64,000 nt of DNA, from contig NZ_JAZHSB010000001.1 of NCBI RefSeq assembly GCF_036924715.1, forward strand, positions 6,625,001 through 6,689,000, in the 5' to 3' direction. The notes under the pieces were generated by a model that did not search any database, was not told the DNA's origin, and saw only the letters and a program-made list of their open reading frames with translations. Below, in pieces: positions 26,757 through 35,814 of the stretch (the first letter of the stretch is position 1; the number at the start of each line of letters is the position of its first letter). The DNA is from Bradyrhizobium sp. AZCC 1721 (GTDB lineage Bacteria; Pseudomonadota; Alphaproteobacteria; Rhizobiales; Xanthobacteraceae). A program made the position numbers and the translations under genes.

Positions 26757-28064
26757 TCACCTCTCCCGGAACGAGCGCATCAGTTGGTCGCTGAACGGCT
26801 TCATCAGATAGGAGAGCATGGTGCGGTCGCCGGTTTGCACGAAGGCTTCCACCGGCATGCCCGGAATGATCTTTACCTCGCCGAGGCGGGCGACTTCGTC
26901 CGGCGGCATCGAGACGCGGATGGTGTAGTAGCTCTGGCCGGTGCGCTGGTCGGTGGTGACGTCGGCGGAGACGCGGGTCACCACGCCGTTGAGTTCCGGC
27001 GTGGTGCGCTGGTTGAAGGCGGATAGCCGCAAGAGCGTCTTCTGGCCGATCTGCAGCTTGTCGATGTCCTGCGGATTGACCTTGGCCTCGACCGAGAGAT
27101 CGTCGGCCTTCGGCACGATCATCATGATGGCGTCGCCCGCGGTGATAACGCCGCCGACGGTGTGCACGGTCGACTGCAGCACCACGCCGTCCTGCGGCGC
27201 GCGGATGTCGATGCGGCGCAGTTGATCCTCCGCGGTGACCTTGCGCTCGACGAACTCGCCGATCTTGTCGTTGGTCTCGCGCAGATCCTTGGAGACTTCG
27301 CTGACGACGTCCTTGTCGACCTGGATGATCTGCAGTTCGGTTTCGGTGATCTTGCCCCTCGCCTGCGCGCGCGCGGCGATGTATTGCGCACGCTCGCCCG
27401 ACAGCCGGGCGAGATCGCGCTCCAAAACCGTCAGGCGCGAGATCTGGATCAGGCGCTGCTCGTAGAGCTGACGGACGCCGATCAGCTCTTTCTCGACCAG
27501 CGCGATTTCCTTTTCCTTGGCCTGTTCTTGTGCGGTGAGGCCGGCGATTTCCTCATTGAGCTGGGCCACGCGCTCGCGCAGTTGCGATTTCTGCCCCGCG
27601 CGCCCGAACACGCGAACCTCGAACAGTTTGGTTTCGCTCGCGATGATGTCGCGGACGTCAGGGTCGTCGGCGCGATCGGAGAGCTGCGGCGGGAACTTGA
27701 TCTTGTCGAGGCCGCGCTGCTCGGCTTCCAGCCGCGCCGCCCGCGCCCACAAGCCGTTCAGCGTCTTGACCACGATGGCCAAGCTCGCCTTGACCACGGT
27801 CTCGTCGAGCCGCACCACGACGTCGCCCGCCTTGACCACGTCGCCGTCGCGCACCCGGACCTCGCCGACCACGCCACCGGTCGGGTGCTGCACCTTCTTG
27901 ACGTTGGAATCGACCACCACCGAACCCGGCGCGATCAGCGCGCCCGAGATCTGCACGGTCGAGGCCCAGCCGCCGAACCCGCCGGCAATGACCAGCATCA
28001 GCGCCAGACCTACGATGAGATGCGAGCGTATCGAGCGGCGCGCGCCTTTCAGGTCCGCGGTCAT
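26757..28064 (-). CDS. HlyD-family type I secretion adaptor
   Basis: A 435-residue periplasmic membrane-fusion protein linking an inner-membrane ABC exporter to an outer-membrane channel. An N-terminal membrane anchor (LIVGLALMLVIAGGFGGWAS, residues 16-35) is followed by the lipoyl-like half-motif GGVVGEVRVRDGDVVKAGDVVVRLDE, long coiled-coil helices (about 110-280), the second lipoyl half IRAPQDGVVLQ and the C-terminal barrel ending PGMPVEAFVQTGDR. It overlaps the ABC exporter gene by 4 nt (ATGA). No TolC homologue is in the window. Confidence 0.94.
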   Translation of the reverse strand: MTADLKGARRSIRSHLIVGLALMLVIAGGFGGWASTVQISGALIAPGSVVVDSNVKKVQHPTGGVVGEVRVRDGDVVKAGDVVVRLDETVVKASLAIVVKTLNGLWARAARLEAEQRGLDKIKFPPQLSDRADDPDVRDIIASETKLFEVRVFGRAGQKSQLRERVAQLNEEIAGLTAQEQAKEKEIALVEKELIGVRQLYEQRLIQISRLTVLERDLARLSGERAQYIAARAQARGKITETELQIIQVDKDVVSEVSKDLRETNDKIGEFVERKVTAEDQLRRIDIRAPQDGVVLQSTVHTVGGVITAGDAIMMIVPKADDLSVEAKVNPQDIDKLQIGQKTLLRLSAFNQRTTPELNGVVTRVSADVTTDQRTGQSYYTIRVSMPPDEVARLGEVKIIPGMPVEAFVQTGDRTMLSYLMKPFSDQLMRSFRER

Positions 28065-29827
28065 GATTTTTTCGCAGCTCCCGCTTCGGACACGATCTTG
28101 ATCGGCGGCGGCGACGGGACGCGCTGCAGCACCTGGCCGAGCACGGTTTCCTTGGGACCGAACGCGTGCATGCGGCCGTCCTTCAAGACCAGCAATTGAT
28201 CGACGGCCTCGATGCCGATCGGCCGGTGCGCCACCACAACCACGATGGCGCCGCGCTCGCGGGCGGCGCGCACGGCGCGGGTCAGCGCCTCGTCGCCCTC
28301 GCTGTCGAGATTGGAGTTCGGCTCGTCGAGCACGATCAGGAACGGATTGCCATAGAGCGCGCGCGCCAGCGCCACGCGCTGCGCCTGACCGGCGGAGAGA
28401 GCAGCCCCCTGCTCGCCGATCTGGGTATCGTAGCCCTCGCGCATCTTGATGATCATCTCGTGCACGCCAGCCTCCTTGGCGGCGGCAATGATCGCCTCCG
28501 ATTTCGCCTCGGGGTCAAAGCGGCAGATGTTCTGCGCCACTGTGCCGGCGAACAGTTCGACGTCCTGCGGCAGATAGCCGATGTGGCGGCCCAGCACGTC
28601 CGACGACCATTGGTCGAGCGCCGCGCCGTCGAGCCGCACCTTGCCGCGGCCGGGTGTCCAGACGCCGACCAGCGCACGCACCAGCGATGACTTGCCGGAA
28701 CCGCTCGGACCGATGACGCCGACGCCGGACCCGGCCTCGACGGCGAAGCTGACGTCCTGCACGATGACGCGCTGGTCGCCCGGCGGCACGATACTGACCG
28801 CCTCGACCGACAGCCGCTTCGTGGGCGCCTGCAACAGCGTCTGTTCATTTGCCGGCGGCATTTGCTGCAGGAGTTTTGACAGGCGATGCCAGCTCTGGCG
28901 CGCGGCGACAAAACCTTTCCAGTGGGCGATGGCGAGATCGACCGGCGCCAGCGCCCGCGCGCTCAAGATCGAGCCCGCAATGATGATGCCGGCGGTGGCT
29001 TCCTGGTGGATCACGAGGTAAGCGCCGACCGCGAGCACCGCCGATTGCAGCATCATGCGCAGGACCTTGGCGACCGCGCCGAGACCGCCGGCGATATCGC
29101 TGGCGCGCTGATTGCCTGCCAGATAGGTCTCGTTGGCCTCGCTCCAGCGCTTCATCAGCCGTCCGGACATGCCCATCGCCACCAGCACTTCGGCGTTGCG
29201 CCGGCTGGTGGCGGCGAGGTCGCTGCGCCGCGCGGCCAGCGTCATCGCCTCCTTCGCCGGCGTGCGCGACAGGAACTCGGTGATCAGCGTCAGCGTCACC
29301 AGAATGACGGCACCGACCAAAGCGGTGACGCCGAGCAGCCAGTGGAACAGAAAGCAGATCGCCAGGTAGAACGGCAGCCACGGCAGATCGAAGAACGCGC
29401 CCGGCCCCATGCTGCCGAGGAACGACCTGACATTGTCGAGATCGCGCAAGGGCTGCAGGCCTTCGTTACGGGCGCCGACCATCAGCGGCAGCCGCACCAC
29501 GGTTTCGAACACGCGCGCATTGATGGCTTCGTCAAGCGCGGTTCCAATACGCCCGAGAATGCGGCCGCGGATCAGGTCGAGACCGCCCTGGGCGATGTAG
29601 AGTCCGCCAGCGAGAATCACGAGGCCGACCAGGGTGGGCACGCTGCGGCTGGGCAGCACGCGGTCGTAGACCTCCAGCATGAAAATCGAGCCGGTGAGGT
29701 ACAGCAGATTGATCATGCAACTCATGACGCCAACGCCGATAAAGGCGTTGCGGCAGGCGCGCAGCGCCTCACCGAGCTCTGAACGCCGGACGCCGGGAGC
29801 GGCTGCCATAAATGCGTGTCTCGCCAA
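28061..29827 (-). CDS. Type I secretion ABC exporter (PrtD/HlyB type)
   Basis: A 588-residue fused membrane/ATPase half-transporter. The transmembrane domain covers about residues 20-310, without a C39 peptidase domain, and the ATPase follows. Walker A is GPSGSGKSSLV, the ABC signature is LSAGQAQRVALARAL (Ala instead of the usual second Gly) and Walker B is LIVLDEPNSNLD. This is the PrtD/LapB layout that exports RTX and VCBS proteins. The first possible start is TTG at 29827; an ATG at 29809 is the alternative. The only obvious substrate nearby is the VCBS protein at 43-47.6 kb. Confidence 0.93.
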   Translation of the reverse strand: MARHAFMAAAPGVRRSELGEALRACRNAFIGVGVMSCMINLLYLTGSIFMLEVYDRVLPSRSVPTLVGLVILAGGLYIAQGGLDLIRGRILGRIGTALDEAINARVFETVVRLPLMVGARNEGLQPLRDLDNVRSFLGSMGPGAFFDLPWLPFYLAICFLFHWLLGVTALVGAVILVTLTLITEFLSRTPAKEAMTLAARRSDLAATSRRNAEVLVAMGMSGRLMKRWSEANETYLAGNQRASDIAGGLGAVAKVLRMMLQSAVLAVGAYLVIHQEATAGIIIAGSILSARALAPVDLAIAHWKGFVAARQSWHRLSKLLQQMPPANEQTLLQAPTKRLSVEAVSIVPPGDQRVIVQDVSFAVEAGSGVGVIGPSGSGKSSLVRALVGVWTPGRGKVRLDGAALDQWSSDVLGRHIGYLPQDVELFAGTVAQNICRFDPEAKSEAIIAAAKEAGVHEMIIKMREGYDTQIGEQGAALSAGQAQRVALARALYGNPFLIVLDEPNSNLDSEGDEALTRAVRAARERGAIVVVVAHRPIGIEAVDQLLVLKDGRMHAFGPKETVLGQVLQRVPSPPPIKIVSEAGAAKKS

Positions 29828-30281
29828 AAGGATCAGGTGACGTGCAGGTTTTACCGATGTTTTCGGACACCGTCTATTTAAGTCACGTTAACCCCGATCC
29901 AGTTCACCCCCATGACGCGGCTGGAGGCGGCATTCGCGTGATTGGGCAGCTAGTTTGACGGGTTCAGCCTTCGCCTGGCGCGGAAACCGCACCAGAATCA
30001 CCGAATCGAGACCCGGCCGATCTCGCCGTTGGTATAGAGAAGGACGCCGCTTCCGGCGCCCAGGCCCGCCCGTCGGCCGCCATCGGGCTTGCGCGCGAAC
30101 GCCGACCCATTCGCCAGCAGGCCGGCGGAATGGGCGATGCCGTGGGTCCGGTCCGCCGGGCCGGCGATGCTTGAGGTTGCCGAACAGGGCTTGGCGTGAT
30201 GCTCGGCATGGCGCCGCTGATCAAGGCACGGCCCTTCTGCAGTGGATCGCAGATGTGGTGGCCGCGCGAAATAGCGCCGCG
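29828..30281. other. Intergenic region, perhaps a decayed gene
   Basis: A 454-nt gap between the exporter start and the GlsB gene. A minus-strand frame ends in GVLLYTNGEIGRVSIR and looks protein-like, but it has no family match and no start. It may be a gene remnant. No hairpin of the dispersed types is seen here. Confidence 0.35.
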
Positions 30282-30551
30282 CTAGAACCGCCCGCCGGTC
30301 CGCAACAGCCGGACGATCAGCAGCAAGATGACGGCGCCGATGGTGGAGTAGACGATCTCGGACACCAGTCCGGTGCCGAGACGGATGCCGAGCTTGGGAA
30401 ACAGCAGGCTCGCAAGCAGCGCGCCGGCGATGCCCACGAGAATATCGCCGATGATGCCAAAGCCGGTGCCGCGCACGATCTTGCCGGCGAGCCAGCCGGC
30501 CACCAGGCCGACAAACAGAATGACGAGAATGCCTTCGTTGGAAATCTGCAT
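30282..30551 (-). CDS. GlsB/YeaQ/YmgE-family membrane protein
   Basis: An 89-residue membrane protein of the transglycosylase-associated/GlsB family, induced by stress in many bacteria. Three hydrophobic segments with Gly-rich turns are seen: GILVILFVGLVAGWLAGKIV, GIIGDILVGIAGALLASLLF and IGAVILLLIVRLL. The conserved GxGFGIIGDILVGIAGA block is clear. Function is unknown beyond a stress link. The gene stands alone. Confidence 0.93.
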   Translation of the reverse strand: MQISNEGILVILFVGLVAGWLAGKIVRGTGFGIIGDILVGIAGALLASLLFPKLGIRLGTGLVSEIVYSTIGAVILLLIVRLLRTGGRF

Positions 30552-30689
30552 GTGAAGCCCCCGGGGTTGCGGCGCAGCCGTACGACAGACAGCCTATCCA
30601 CGATTGTCCGATGTGACGAGCCGCAATCCGCGCGCCGGTCAACTGCACCTGCGAAGTGAACTTTTTTATGTCACGCGCGTTATGTCGGC

Positions 30690-30929
30690 ATGAAACAGGG
30701 CGATATTTGGTATGTGACTTTCGGTCCGGACAAGACGGACGATACTGCGGAGAGCACGGCCCGCTCGACCCGCACCTTCAAATCTGAAATCGACGCCAAG
30801 CTGTTTGCAATGCAAATTTTGGCCAAGGGCTGGTCCGCCAGCGCCGGCACGCTCAATTCGCATCAGCCAAAGCAGGTGGTCGGGCCGTCGCAAATCGAGC
30901 AGTGGGCTGATCCCGGATTGGGTGGGTGA
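30690..30929 (+). CDS. Small protein, unknown function
   Basis: A 79-residue protein that I cannot assign. Its sequence is soluble and compact: KQGDIWYVTFG at the start, a charged centre (FKSEIDAKLFAMQILAKGW) and a C-terminal QIEQWADPGLGG. Coding character (balanced composition, stop at a sensible place, a repeat immediately after) makes it a likely real gene, but there is no strong ribosome site. Confidence 0.55.
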   Translation: MKQGDIWYVTFGPDKTDDTAESTARSTRTFKSEIDAKLFAMQILAKGWSASAGTLNSHQPKQVVGPSQIEQWADPGLGG

Positions 30930-30950
30930 ATCAAATCAGTGTATCGCTTC

Positions 30951-31135
30951 ACCTCTCCCGCTTGCTGGGGAGGTCGCATCGCATCGGAGATGCGATGCGG
31001 GTCGGGCTCTCTCCATACGAAGGGTGCGACTCGCGGCGGCACCCCCACCCATAGCCGATGCTACGCATCGGCGTTCTTAAATCAAGGACGGCGGCCCATC
31101 GGCCGCCTACGCCTCCCCCGCAAGCGGGAGAGGGA
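30951..31135. repeat. Mosaic intergenic inverted repeat
   Basis: The ends are CCTCTCCCGCTTGC at 30951 and its perfect complement GCAAGCGGGAGAGG at the right. Three smaller palindromes lie inside: GCATCGCATC/GATGCGATGC, CCGATGC/GCATCGG and GGCGGCC/GGCCGCC. The structure resembles a dispersed element with several hairpins. It lies between the small protein gene and the end of the peptide-transport operon. Confidence 0.7.
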
Positions 31136-31155
31136 GTGCAGCGCCCGTGTGGCGA

Positions 31156-32139
31156 TCAGGTCGCAGCAGAAACTTCCGCCGCCTCCGCCAGCACACAACG
31201 CGCCGTTCGATCCGGCGATACCTGCACATTCGGCGGCAGACGCTCGCTGCAGCGCGGCTGCGCAACCGTGCAGCGTGGCGCGAACGAACAACTGACGGGC
31301 GCCTTGTCGAGCGAGGGCGGCGTGCCCGGGATGGTCTCCAGCCGCTGGCCGCGTTTTGCGCCGTGGACGGTAGCAGCCAATAGCCCCTTGGCATAGGGAT
31401 GCACCGGGGTGCGGACGATGTCGCGCAGGCGGCCCTGCTCCACGATCTGGCCGGCATACATGACCGCGACGCGGTCGCAGATTTCGATGGCGACGCCGAT
31501 ATCGTGGGTCACGAAAATCACGGACATCCCGAACTCGCGCTGCAATTCGCGGAGCAGCAGCAGGATCTGGATCTGCACGGTGGCGTCCAGCGCCGTGGTC
31601 GGCTCGTCCGCCAGCAGGATTTTCGGCTTGCACGCCAGCGCCAGCGCGATCATGGCGCGCTGCCGCATGCCACCGCTCATTTCGTGCGGATAGGCCTCTA
31701 AGCGGCGCTTGGCGGAGGGAATCCGCACCACCTCCAGCATTTCCAGCGCGCGCGCGAGTCCCTCCTTTTCGCTCTTGCCTTCGTGGCGGATCACGGTTTC
31801 CGCAATCTGGCGGCCGATCGTGTAGACGGGGTCGAGCGCCAGCGCGGGCTCTTGAAAGATCATCGAGACGGTCTGGCCGCGAAACGCCGACAGCTCCTCG
31901 TCGTTCATTGCGAGCACGTCGCGTCCCAACACCTTCACGGTGCCCGAAATCTGCGTCCGCTTCTTCGGCAACAGCCGCATCAGCGCGCGCAGCGTCACGC
32001 TCTTTCCCGAGCCGGATTCGCCGAGCAGGCCCAGCACCTCGCCCTCGCCAAGCGAGAGCGAAATGTCGTTGACGGCATGAACCGTACGTTCGCCGGTGAA
32101 GCGGATGTTGAGGTCGCGGATATCGACGAGGTTGCTCAT
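31156..32139 (-). CDS. Oligopeptide ABC ATPase, OppD/DppD type
   Basis: A 327-residue ATPase of a peptide-type importer. Walker A is GESGSGKSVTLRAL, the signature is MSGGMRQRAMIALAL, Walker B is ILLADEPTTALD, and the Cys-containing C-terminal oligopeptide/dipeptide domain is present (CSFAPRCTVAQPRC). It is the last gene of the operon and overlaps the amidase stop by 4 nt (ATGA). It forms the ATPase pair with the gene at 33739. Confidence 0.95.
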   Translation of the reverse strand: MSNLVDIRDLNIRFTGERTVHAVNDISLSLGEGEVLGLLGESGSGKSVTLRALMRLLPKKRTQISGTVKVLGRDVLAMNDEELSAFRGQTVSMIFQEPALALDPVYTIGRQIAETVIRHEGKSEKEGLARALEMLEVVRIPSAKRRLEAYPHEMSGGMRQRAMIALALACKPKILLADEPTTALDATVQIQILLLLRELQREFGMSVIFVTHDIGVAIEICDRVAVMYAGQIVEQGRLRDIVRTPVHPYAKGLLAATVHGAKRGQRLETIPGTPPSLDKAPVSCSFAPRCTVAQPRCSERLPPNVQVSPDRTARCVLAEAAEVSAAT

Positions 32140-33548
32140 GCCAGTTCGGGTACCTGCTGGTGATAGTCCGTCGCACGCTGGAACGCCGCGCCGATCCGCA
32201 CCAGCCCGGCCTCATCGAAGGGACGACCGATCAACTGCATGCCGATCGGCAGCGCCTTCTTGGTGAAGCCCGCGGGAATCGAAAGCGACGGCAGGCCGAG
32301 ATAATTGATCGGGCGGGTGAACCGCGTGATGCGCTGAATCACGGCTTCCGCCTCCAGGCTGTTGCCGACATCGCTCTCGGCAATCGTCGCCGCGGGCATC
32401 GGGGCCACCGGCGCGATCACGGCGTCGGTGCCTTCGACCGCGGCGAGGTAGGCGGCCAGCGCCGGACCGCGCCAGCGCATCGCTTCGAGATAGGTCACGG
32501 CCGGAATGGCGAGCCCGTTCTGCAGCCGCATCAACACCTGACCGCCGTAATCCTGCGGTCGCTCGATCATCCAGCGCTTGTGGAAGGCAGCCGCCTCGGT
32601 GGCAAGCACGATCTGGCAGGCCGCCGTGAGCTGGCGCTGGTCCGGCAGCTCGACCTTGACGATCTCGGCGCCCTCGTTTCTGAGAGTGGCAATAGTCTCA
32701 TCAAGGACTCGCGCGACCTCGGGATCGAGGTCGTCGACGTAGAAGGCGGTCGGTACGCCGATCTTCAGGCCCTTCATCGAGCCCGTGGTCGCGGCCATGT
32801 AGTTCGGCACCGGCCGCGTGGACGTGGTCGGGTCCTCGGGATCCGCACCCGCCATCAGCCCTACGAGCAGCGCGCAGTCCTCGACCGTTTGCGCCAGCGG
32901 GCCGACGGTGTCGAGCGATTGCGACAGCGGCATCGCGCCGGCGCGGCTGATCAGGCCGACCGTCGTCTTGAAACCGGTGACGCCGCAGAAATGCGCGGGC
33001 ATCCGGATCGAGCCGCCGGTATCGGAGCCCAGTGCGGCAAAGGTCAGCCGCGCCGCGACTGCGGAGCCCGAGCCTGATGAAGAGCCGCCGGTGATGTGAT
33101 CGACATTCCAGGGGTTGCGCACCGCGCCGTAATGCACGTTGTGGCCGGTCGGCCCGTAGGCGAACTCGACCATCTGCAGCGAGCCGAGCCTGACGGATCC
33201 GGCGTCCTTCAGGCGCTGCAACGCGGTCGAAGTCGTCGTCGCAACGAAATCGCGCCGGATTTTGGAGCCGCAGGTGACGACCTTGCCGGCCTCGTAATAC
33301 ATGTCCTTGTGCGCCATCGGGACGCCGTGCAGCGGGCCGAGATTTTGGCCCTTGGCGAGCGCGGCGTCAGCGGCATCAGCCGCGGCAAGTGCCTCCTCCG
33401 CCTCGATCGCCATGAAGGCGTTGACGCGCGGTTGCCATTGCGCGATGCGGTCGAGGCAGGATTGCGTCACTTCGCGCGAGGACAACTTCTTGCCGGCGAT
33501 CGCCTTGGCGACCGCGACCGCTGACATCAAGGCCGGTTCGCCGCTCAT
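32136..33548 (-). CDS. Amidase within the transport operon
   Basis: A 470-residue amidase-signature enzyme. The catalytic set is Lys81 (MAHKDMYYE), Ser156 (GGSSSGSG) and Ser180 (GSDTGGSIRMP). Its overall form resembles GatA and AtzE. It overlaps the small protein gene and the OppD-type gene, each by 4 nt (ATGA), so production is coupled to the importer. This implies that the imported compound is an amide, or carries one, and that ammonia is the product used. The precise substrate is unknown. Confidence 0.94.
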   Translation of the reverse strand: MSGEPALMSAVAVAKAIAGKKLSSREVTQSCLDRIAQWQPRVNAFMAIEAEEALAAADAADAALAKGQNLGPLHGVPMAHKDMYYEAGKVVTCGSKIRRDFVATTTSTALQRLKDAGSVRLGSLQMVEFAYGPTGHNVHYGAVRNPWNVDHITGGSSSGSGSAVAARLTFAALGSDTGGSIRMPAHFCGVTGFKTTVGLISRAGAMPLSQSLDTVGPLAQTVEDCALLVGLMAGADPEDPTTSTRPVPNYMAATTGSMKGLKIGVPTAFYVDDLDPEVARVLDETIATLRNEGAEIVKVELPDQRQLTAACQIVLATEAAAFHKRWMIERPQDYGGQVLMRLQNGLAIPAVTYLEAMRWRGPALAAYLAAVEGTDAVIAPVAPMPAATIAESDVGNSLEAEAVIQRITRFTRPINYLGLPSLSIPAGFTKKALPIGMQLIGRPFDEAGLVRIGAAFQRATDYHQQVPELA

Positions 33549-33742
33549 TTCGACACCTTCGCGTTCTGCACCAGCAGGAAGCTCGCGGGCTCAAGATCCA
33601 TCGGCAGCGTGCCGGCAATGGGCGCAAACCCGTCAAAGGCCGGGCCGATGGAACTGGCGATGCGGGCGGACACTTCCGCATCCTGCGGCACGCCGGCGAC
33701 GTCGGTCATTACCTTGACCTGCTTGGGATCGGGTCTTGTCAT
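33545..33742 (-). CDS. Small AtzG/GatC-like partner candidate
   Basis: A 65-residue protein just before the amidase, overlapping it by 4 nt. After a short lead the pattern is AGVPQDAEVSARIASSIGPA, then LPMDLEPASFLL. It resembles the DUF4089/AtzG type, small proteins that partner amidases such as AtzE much as GatC partners GatA. The match is by eye, from length, the helix followed by an acidic-proline tail, and position. It also overlaps the OppF-type gene (33739) by 4 nt. Confidence 0.7.
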   Translation of the reverse strand: MTRPDPKQVKVMTDVAGVPQDAEVSARIASSIGPAFDGFAPIAGTLPMDLEPASFLLVQNAKVSK

Positions 33743-34830
33743 GCAGCGGTTACTCCCATGTCACTTTTCTTGGCATTTTCTTTGGCCGGTGCGCGACTGT
33801 GCCCGGAGCCGGGTATGGCCATGTAGCACGCCGCCTGATGGCCCATTGTATCGACATCGCTGAGTTTTGGCGTCGCATTTGCGCAGAGCGGCTCCGCAAA
33901 CGGGCAACGGGTGTGAAACCGGCACCCCGACGGCGGGTCGATCGGATTGGGCGGATCGCCGGAGATCGGCGGCGTCTCGGTGCGGTTATCGGGGTCGGAC
34001 GACGGCATCGCCGCCAGGAGCGCCCGCGTGTAGGGATGTGCCGGCGCATCCCAGACCTTGTCGACCGGGCCGAGTTCGACCACCTCGCCGAGATACATCA
34101 CCAGCACGCGATCCGAGATGTAGCGCACCACGTTGAGATCGTGGCTGATGAAAAGATAGGTCAGACCGAATTCGCGCTTGAGGTCCGCCAACAGGTTCAG
34201 CACCTGGGCTTCGACCGATTTGTCGAGCGCAGACACCGCTTCATCAAGAATCACCAGCCGCGGCGACAACGCCAGCGCACGCGCGATATTGACGCGCTGG
34301 CGCTGGCCGCCGGAAATTTCGTGCGGGTAGCGGTTGGCGAAAGTTTCGGGACGCAAGCCAACTTTGCCGAGCAGCTCGCGCGCCAGCGTGCGCGCGGCAG
34401 CGTCGGCCATGCCGTGCACCTTGGGGCCGAAGGCGATCGATTCCTCGATGGTCAGGCGCGGATTGAGCGAGGCGTAGCTGTCCTGAAACACCATCTGCAT
34501 GCCGCGACGCAATTCGCGCAGGGACAACGCGCGGCCGACCTGCATGCCGTCATAGACGATGTCGCCGGCATCGCGCTTCATCAGGTGCATCAGAAGCCGT
34601 GCCGTGGTCGACTTGCCGCAGCCGGATTCGCCGACGATGCCGACCGTTTCGCCCTTGGCGATCGAGAACGACACATCATCGACCGCACGCACCGTTTTAC
34701 GAGGGCTGAACAGGTCGCCGCGCACCGGGAAATGTTTGGTCAGGCCGGTGACCTGCAGCAGCGGTTGCGCCGCCCCGCCGATGTCCTCGACCTGTTCCAG
34801 CAATTCGACTGAGGTGGACGTCTCACCCAT
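33739..34830 (-). CDS. Oligopeptide ABC ATPase, OppF/DppF type
   Basis: A 363-residue ATPase. Walker A is GESGCGKSTTARLL, the signature is ISGGQRQRVNIARAL, Walker B is LVILDEAVSALD (Ala instead of Pro after DE) and the C-terminal oligopeptide domain has CRFHTRCPFAEPLC. The 20-residue N-terminal extension (VELLEQVEDIGGAA) is unusual. It starts 3 nt after the DppC-type permease stop and overlaps the small protein gene. Confidence 0.95.
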   Translation of the reverse strand: MGETSTSVELLEQVEDIGGAAQPLLQVTGLTKHFPVRGDLFSPRKTVRAVDDVSFSIAKGETVGIVGESGCGKSTTARLLMHLMKRDAGDIVYDGMQVGRALSLRELRRGMQMVFQDSYASLNPRLTIEESIAFGPKVHGMADAAARTLARELLGKVGLRPETFANRYPHEISGGQRQRVNIARALALSPRLVILDEAVSALDKSVEAQVLNLLADLKREFGLTYLFISHDLNVVRYISDRVLVMYLGEVVELGPVDKVWDAPAHPYTRALLAAMPSSDPDNRTETPPISGDPPNPIDPPSGCRFHTRCPFAEPLCANATPKLSDVDTMGHQAACYMAIPGSGHSRAPAKENAKKSDMGVTAA

Positions 34831-34833
34831 GCG

Positions 34834-35721
34834 TCAGTTCCTGATGTCCATGGCGCTGCGCATGCCGTCGCTCAAAAGATTGAAGCAGATCGACACCGCA
34901 AAGATCATCACGCCCGGCAGCGCCGCCACCCAGGGATTGATATAGATCGCGGTGCGCAGCGTGTTCAGCATCAAGCCCCATTCCGGCTCCGGCGGTTTGG
35001 TGCCGAGCCCGAGGAATGACAGGCCGGCGGCGAGGATCATCGACACCGAGATCAAGCCTGTTGCGTAGACGAAGATCGGCCCGAGAACGTTTCCGAGCAT
35101 ATGCACGCGCATGATGGTAAAAGGTCCGGCGCCGGAGGCGCGCGCGGCTTCCACAAAATCCATGTTACGCACGCCGGTGGTAACGCTTTCGGCGACGCGG
35201 GTGATCTGCGGCACGAACACGATGGTCAGCGAGACGATGGAATTGACGATACCCGCGCCCAGCGCGCCGGAGATCGCGATTGCCAGCAGCACCGACGGGA
35301 AAGCGTAGAACACGTCCACCGTACGCATGATGGCAGTGTTGAGCCGGCCGCCGACATAGCCGGCGACGAGACCGAGCGAGGTGCCGATCACGAAGGCGAA
35401 AATCACCGGCAGGATGCCGATGATCAGCGACAGCCTTCCGCCATAGATCAGCCGCGCCAGCATGTCGCGGCCGAGCTCGTCGGTGCCGAGCGGATAGTTC
35501 GGCGTGCCGATATGGCGAAGCCGGCGGATCATCGAGCCCTGATAGGGATCGGCAAGGCCGAGCCACGGCGCCAGCAGCGCGGAGGCGAAGATCAGCACCA
35601 GCACGAAAGCGCAGACCATGCTGACCTTGTCGCGCGCGATGCGGCGGCCGACGGTGGCCCAATAGCCACGCGCCTTGGTCGCGGGCGCGGCTTGCAGGGC
35701 GGTATCCGACATCACGGTCAT
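34834..35721 (-). CDS. Peptide ABC permease, DppC type
   Basis: A 295-residue inner-membrane permease with an N-terminal membrane anchor (MVCAFVLVLIFASALLAPWL) and the BPD_transp_1 core. The EAA loop is EAARASGAGPFTIMRVHML, the contact site for the ATPase; GLSFLGLGTKPPEPEWG is the usual DppC motif. ATG at 35721 is chosen (AAAGAG 7 nt upstream); another ATG lies 9 nt further in. The upstream neighbour gene is separated by a 93-nt gap that is a dispersed repeat. Confidence 0.93.
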   Translation of the reverse strand: MTVMSDTALQAAPATKARGYWATVGRRIARDKVSMVCAFVLVLIFASALLAPWLGLADPYQGSMIRRLRHIGTPNYPLGTDELGRDMLARLIYGGRLSLIIGILPVIFAFVIGTSLGLVAGYVGGRLNTAIMRTVDVFYAFPSVLLAIAISGALGAGIVNSIVSLTIVFVPQITRVAESVTTGVRNMDFVEAARASGAGPFTIMRVHMLGNVLGPIFVYATGLISVSMILAAGLSFLGLGTKPPEPEWGLMLNTLRTAIYINPWVAALPGVMIFAVSICFNLLSDGMRSAMDIRN

Positions 35722-35738
35722 GCGTAGACTCTTTGTTG

Positions 35739-35814
35739 GAGCATGATCTCCGCGCAAACGCGTTCCGCGTTTGTCGCGAGGGAAAACCGGTGCCCACTTT
35801 TCCGGATCATGCTC
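35739..35814. repeat. Dispersed palindromic element between permease genes
   Basis: GAGCATGATC at the left and GATCATGCTC at the right are perfect complements. Inside is a stem CGCAAACGCG/CGCGTTTG and the block AAAACCGGTGCCCACTTTTC. I recognise this as a common rhizobial intergenic element. The stop codon of the DppB-type gene (CTA on the plus strand, 35814-35816) begins at its last base. It sits inside the operon. Confidence 0.85.

Noticed and set aside
29955..30659. Plus-strand frame antisense to the GlsB gene
   Set aside because: The minus-strand GlsB-type protein has a clear family pattern; the plus-strand reading does not.
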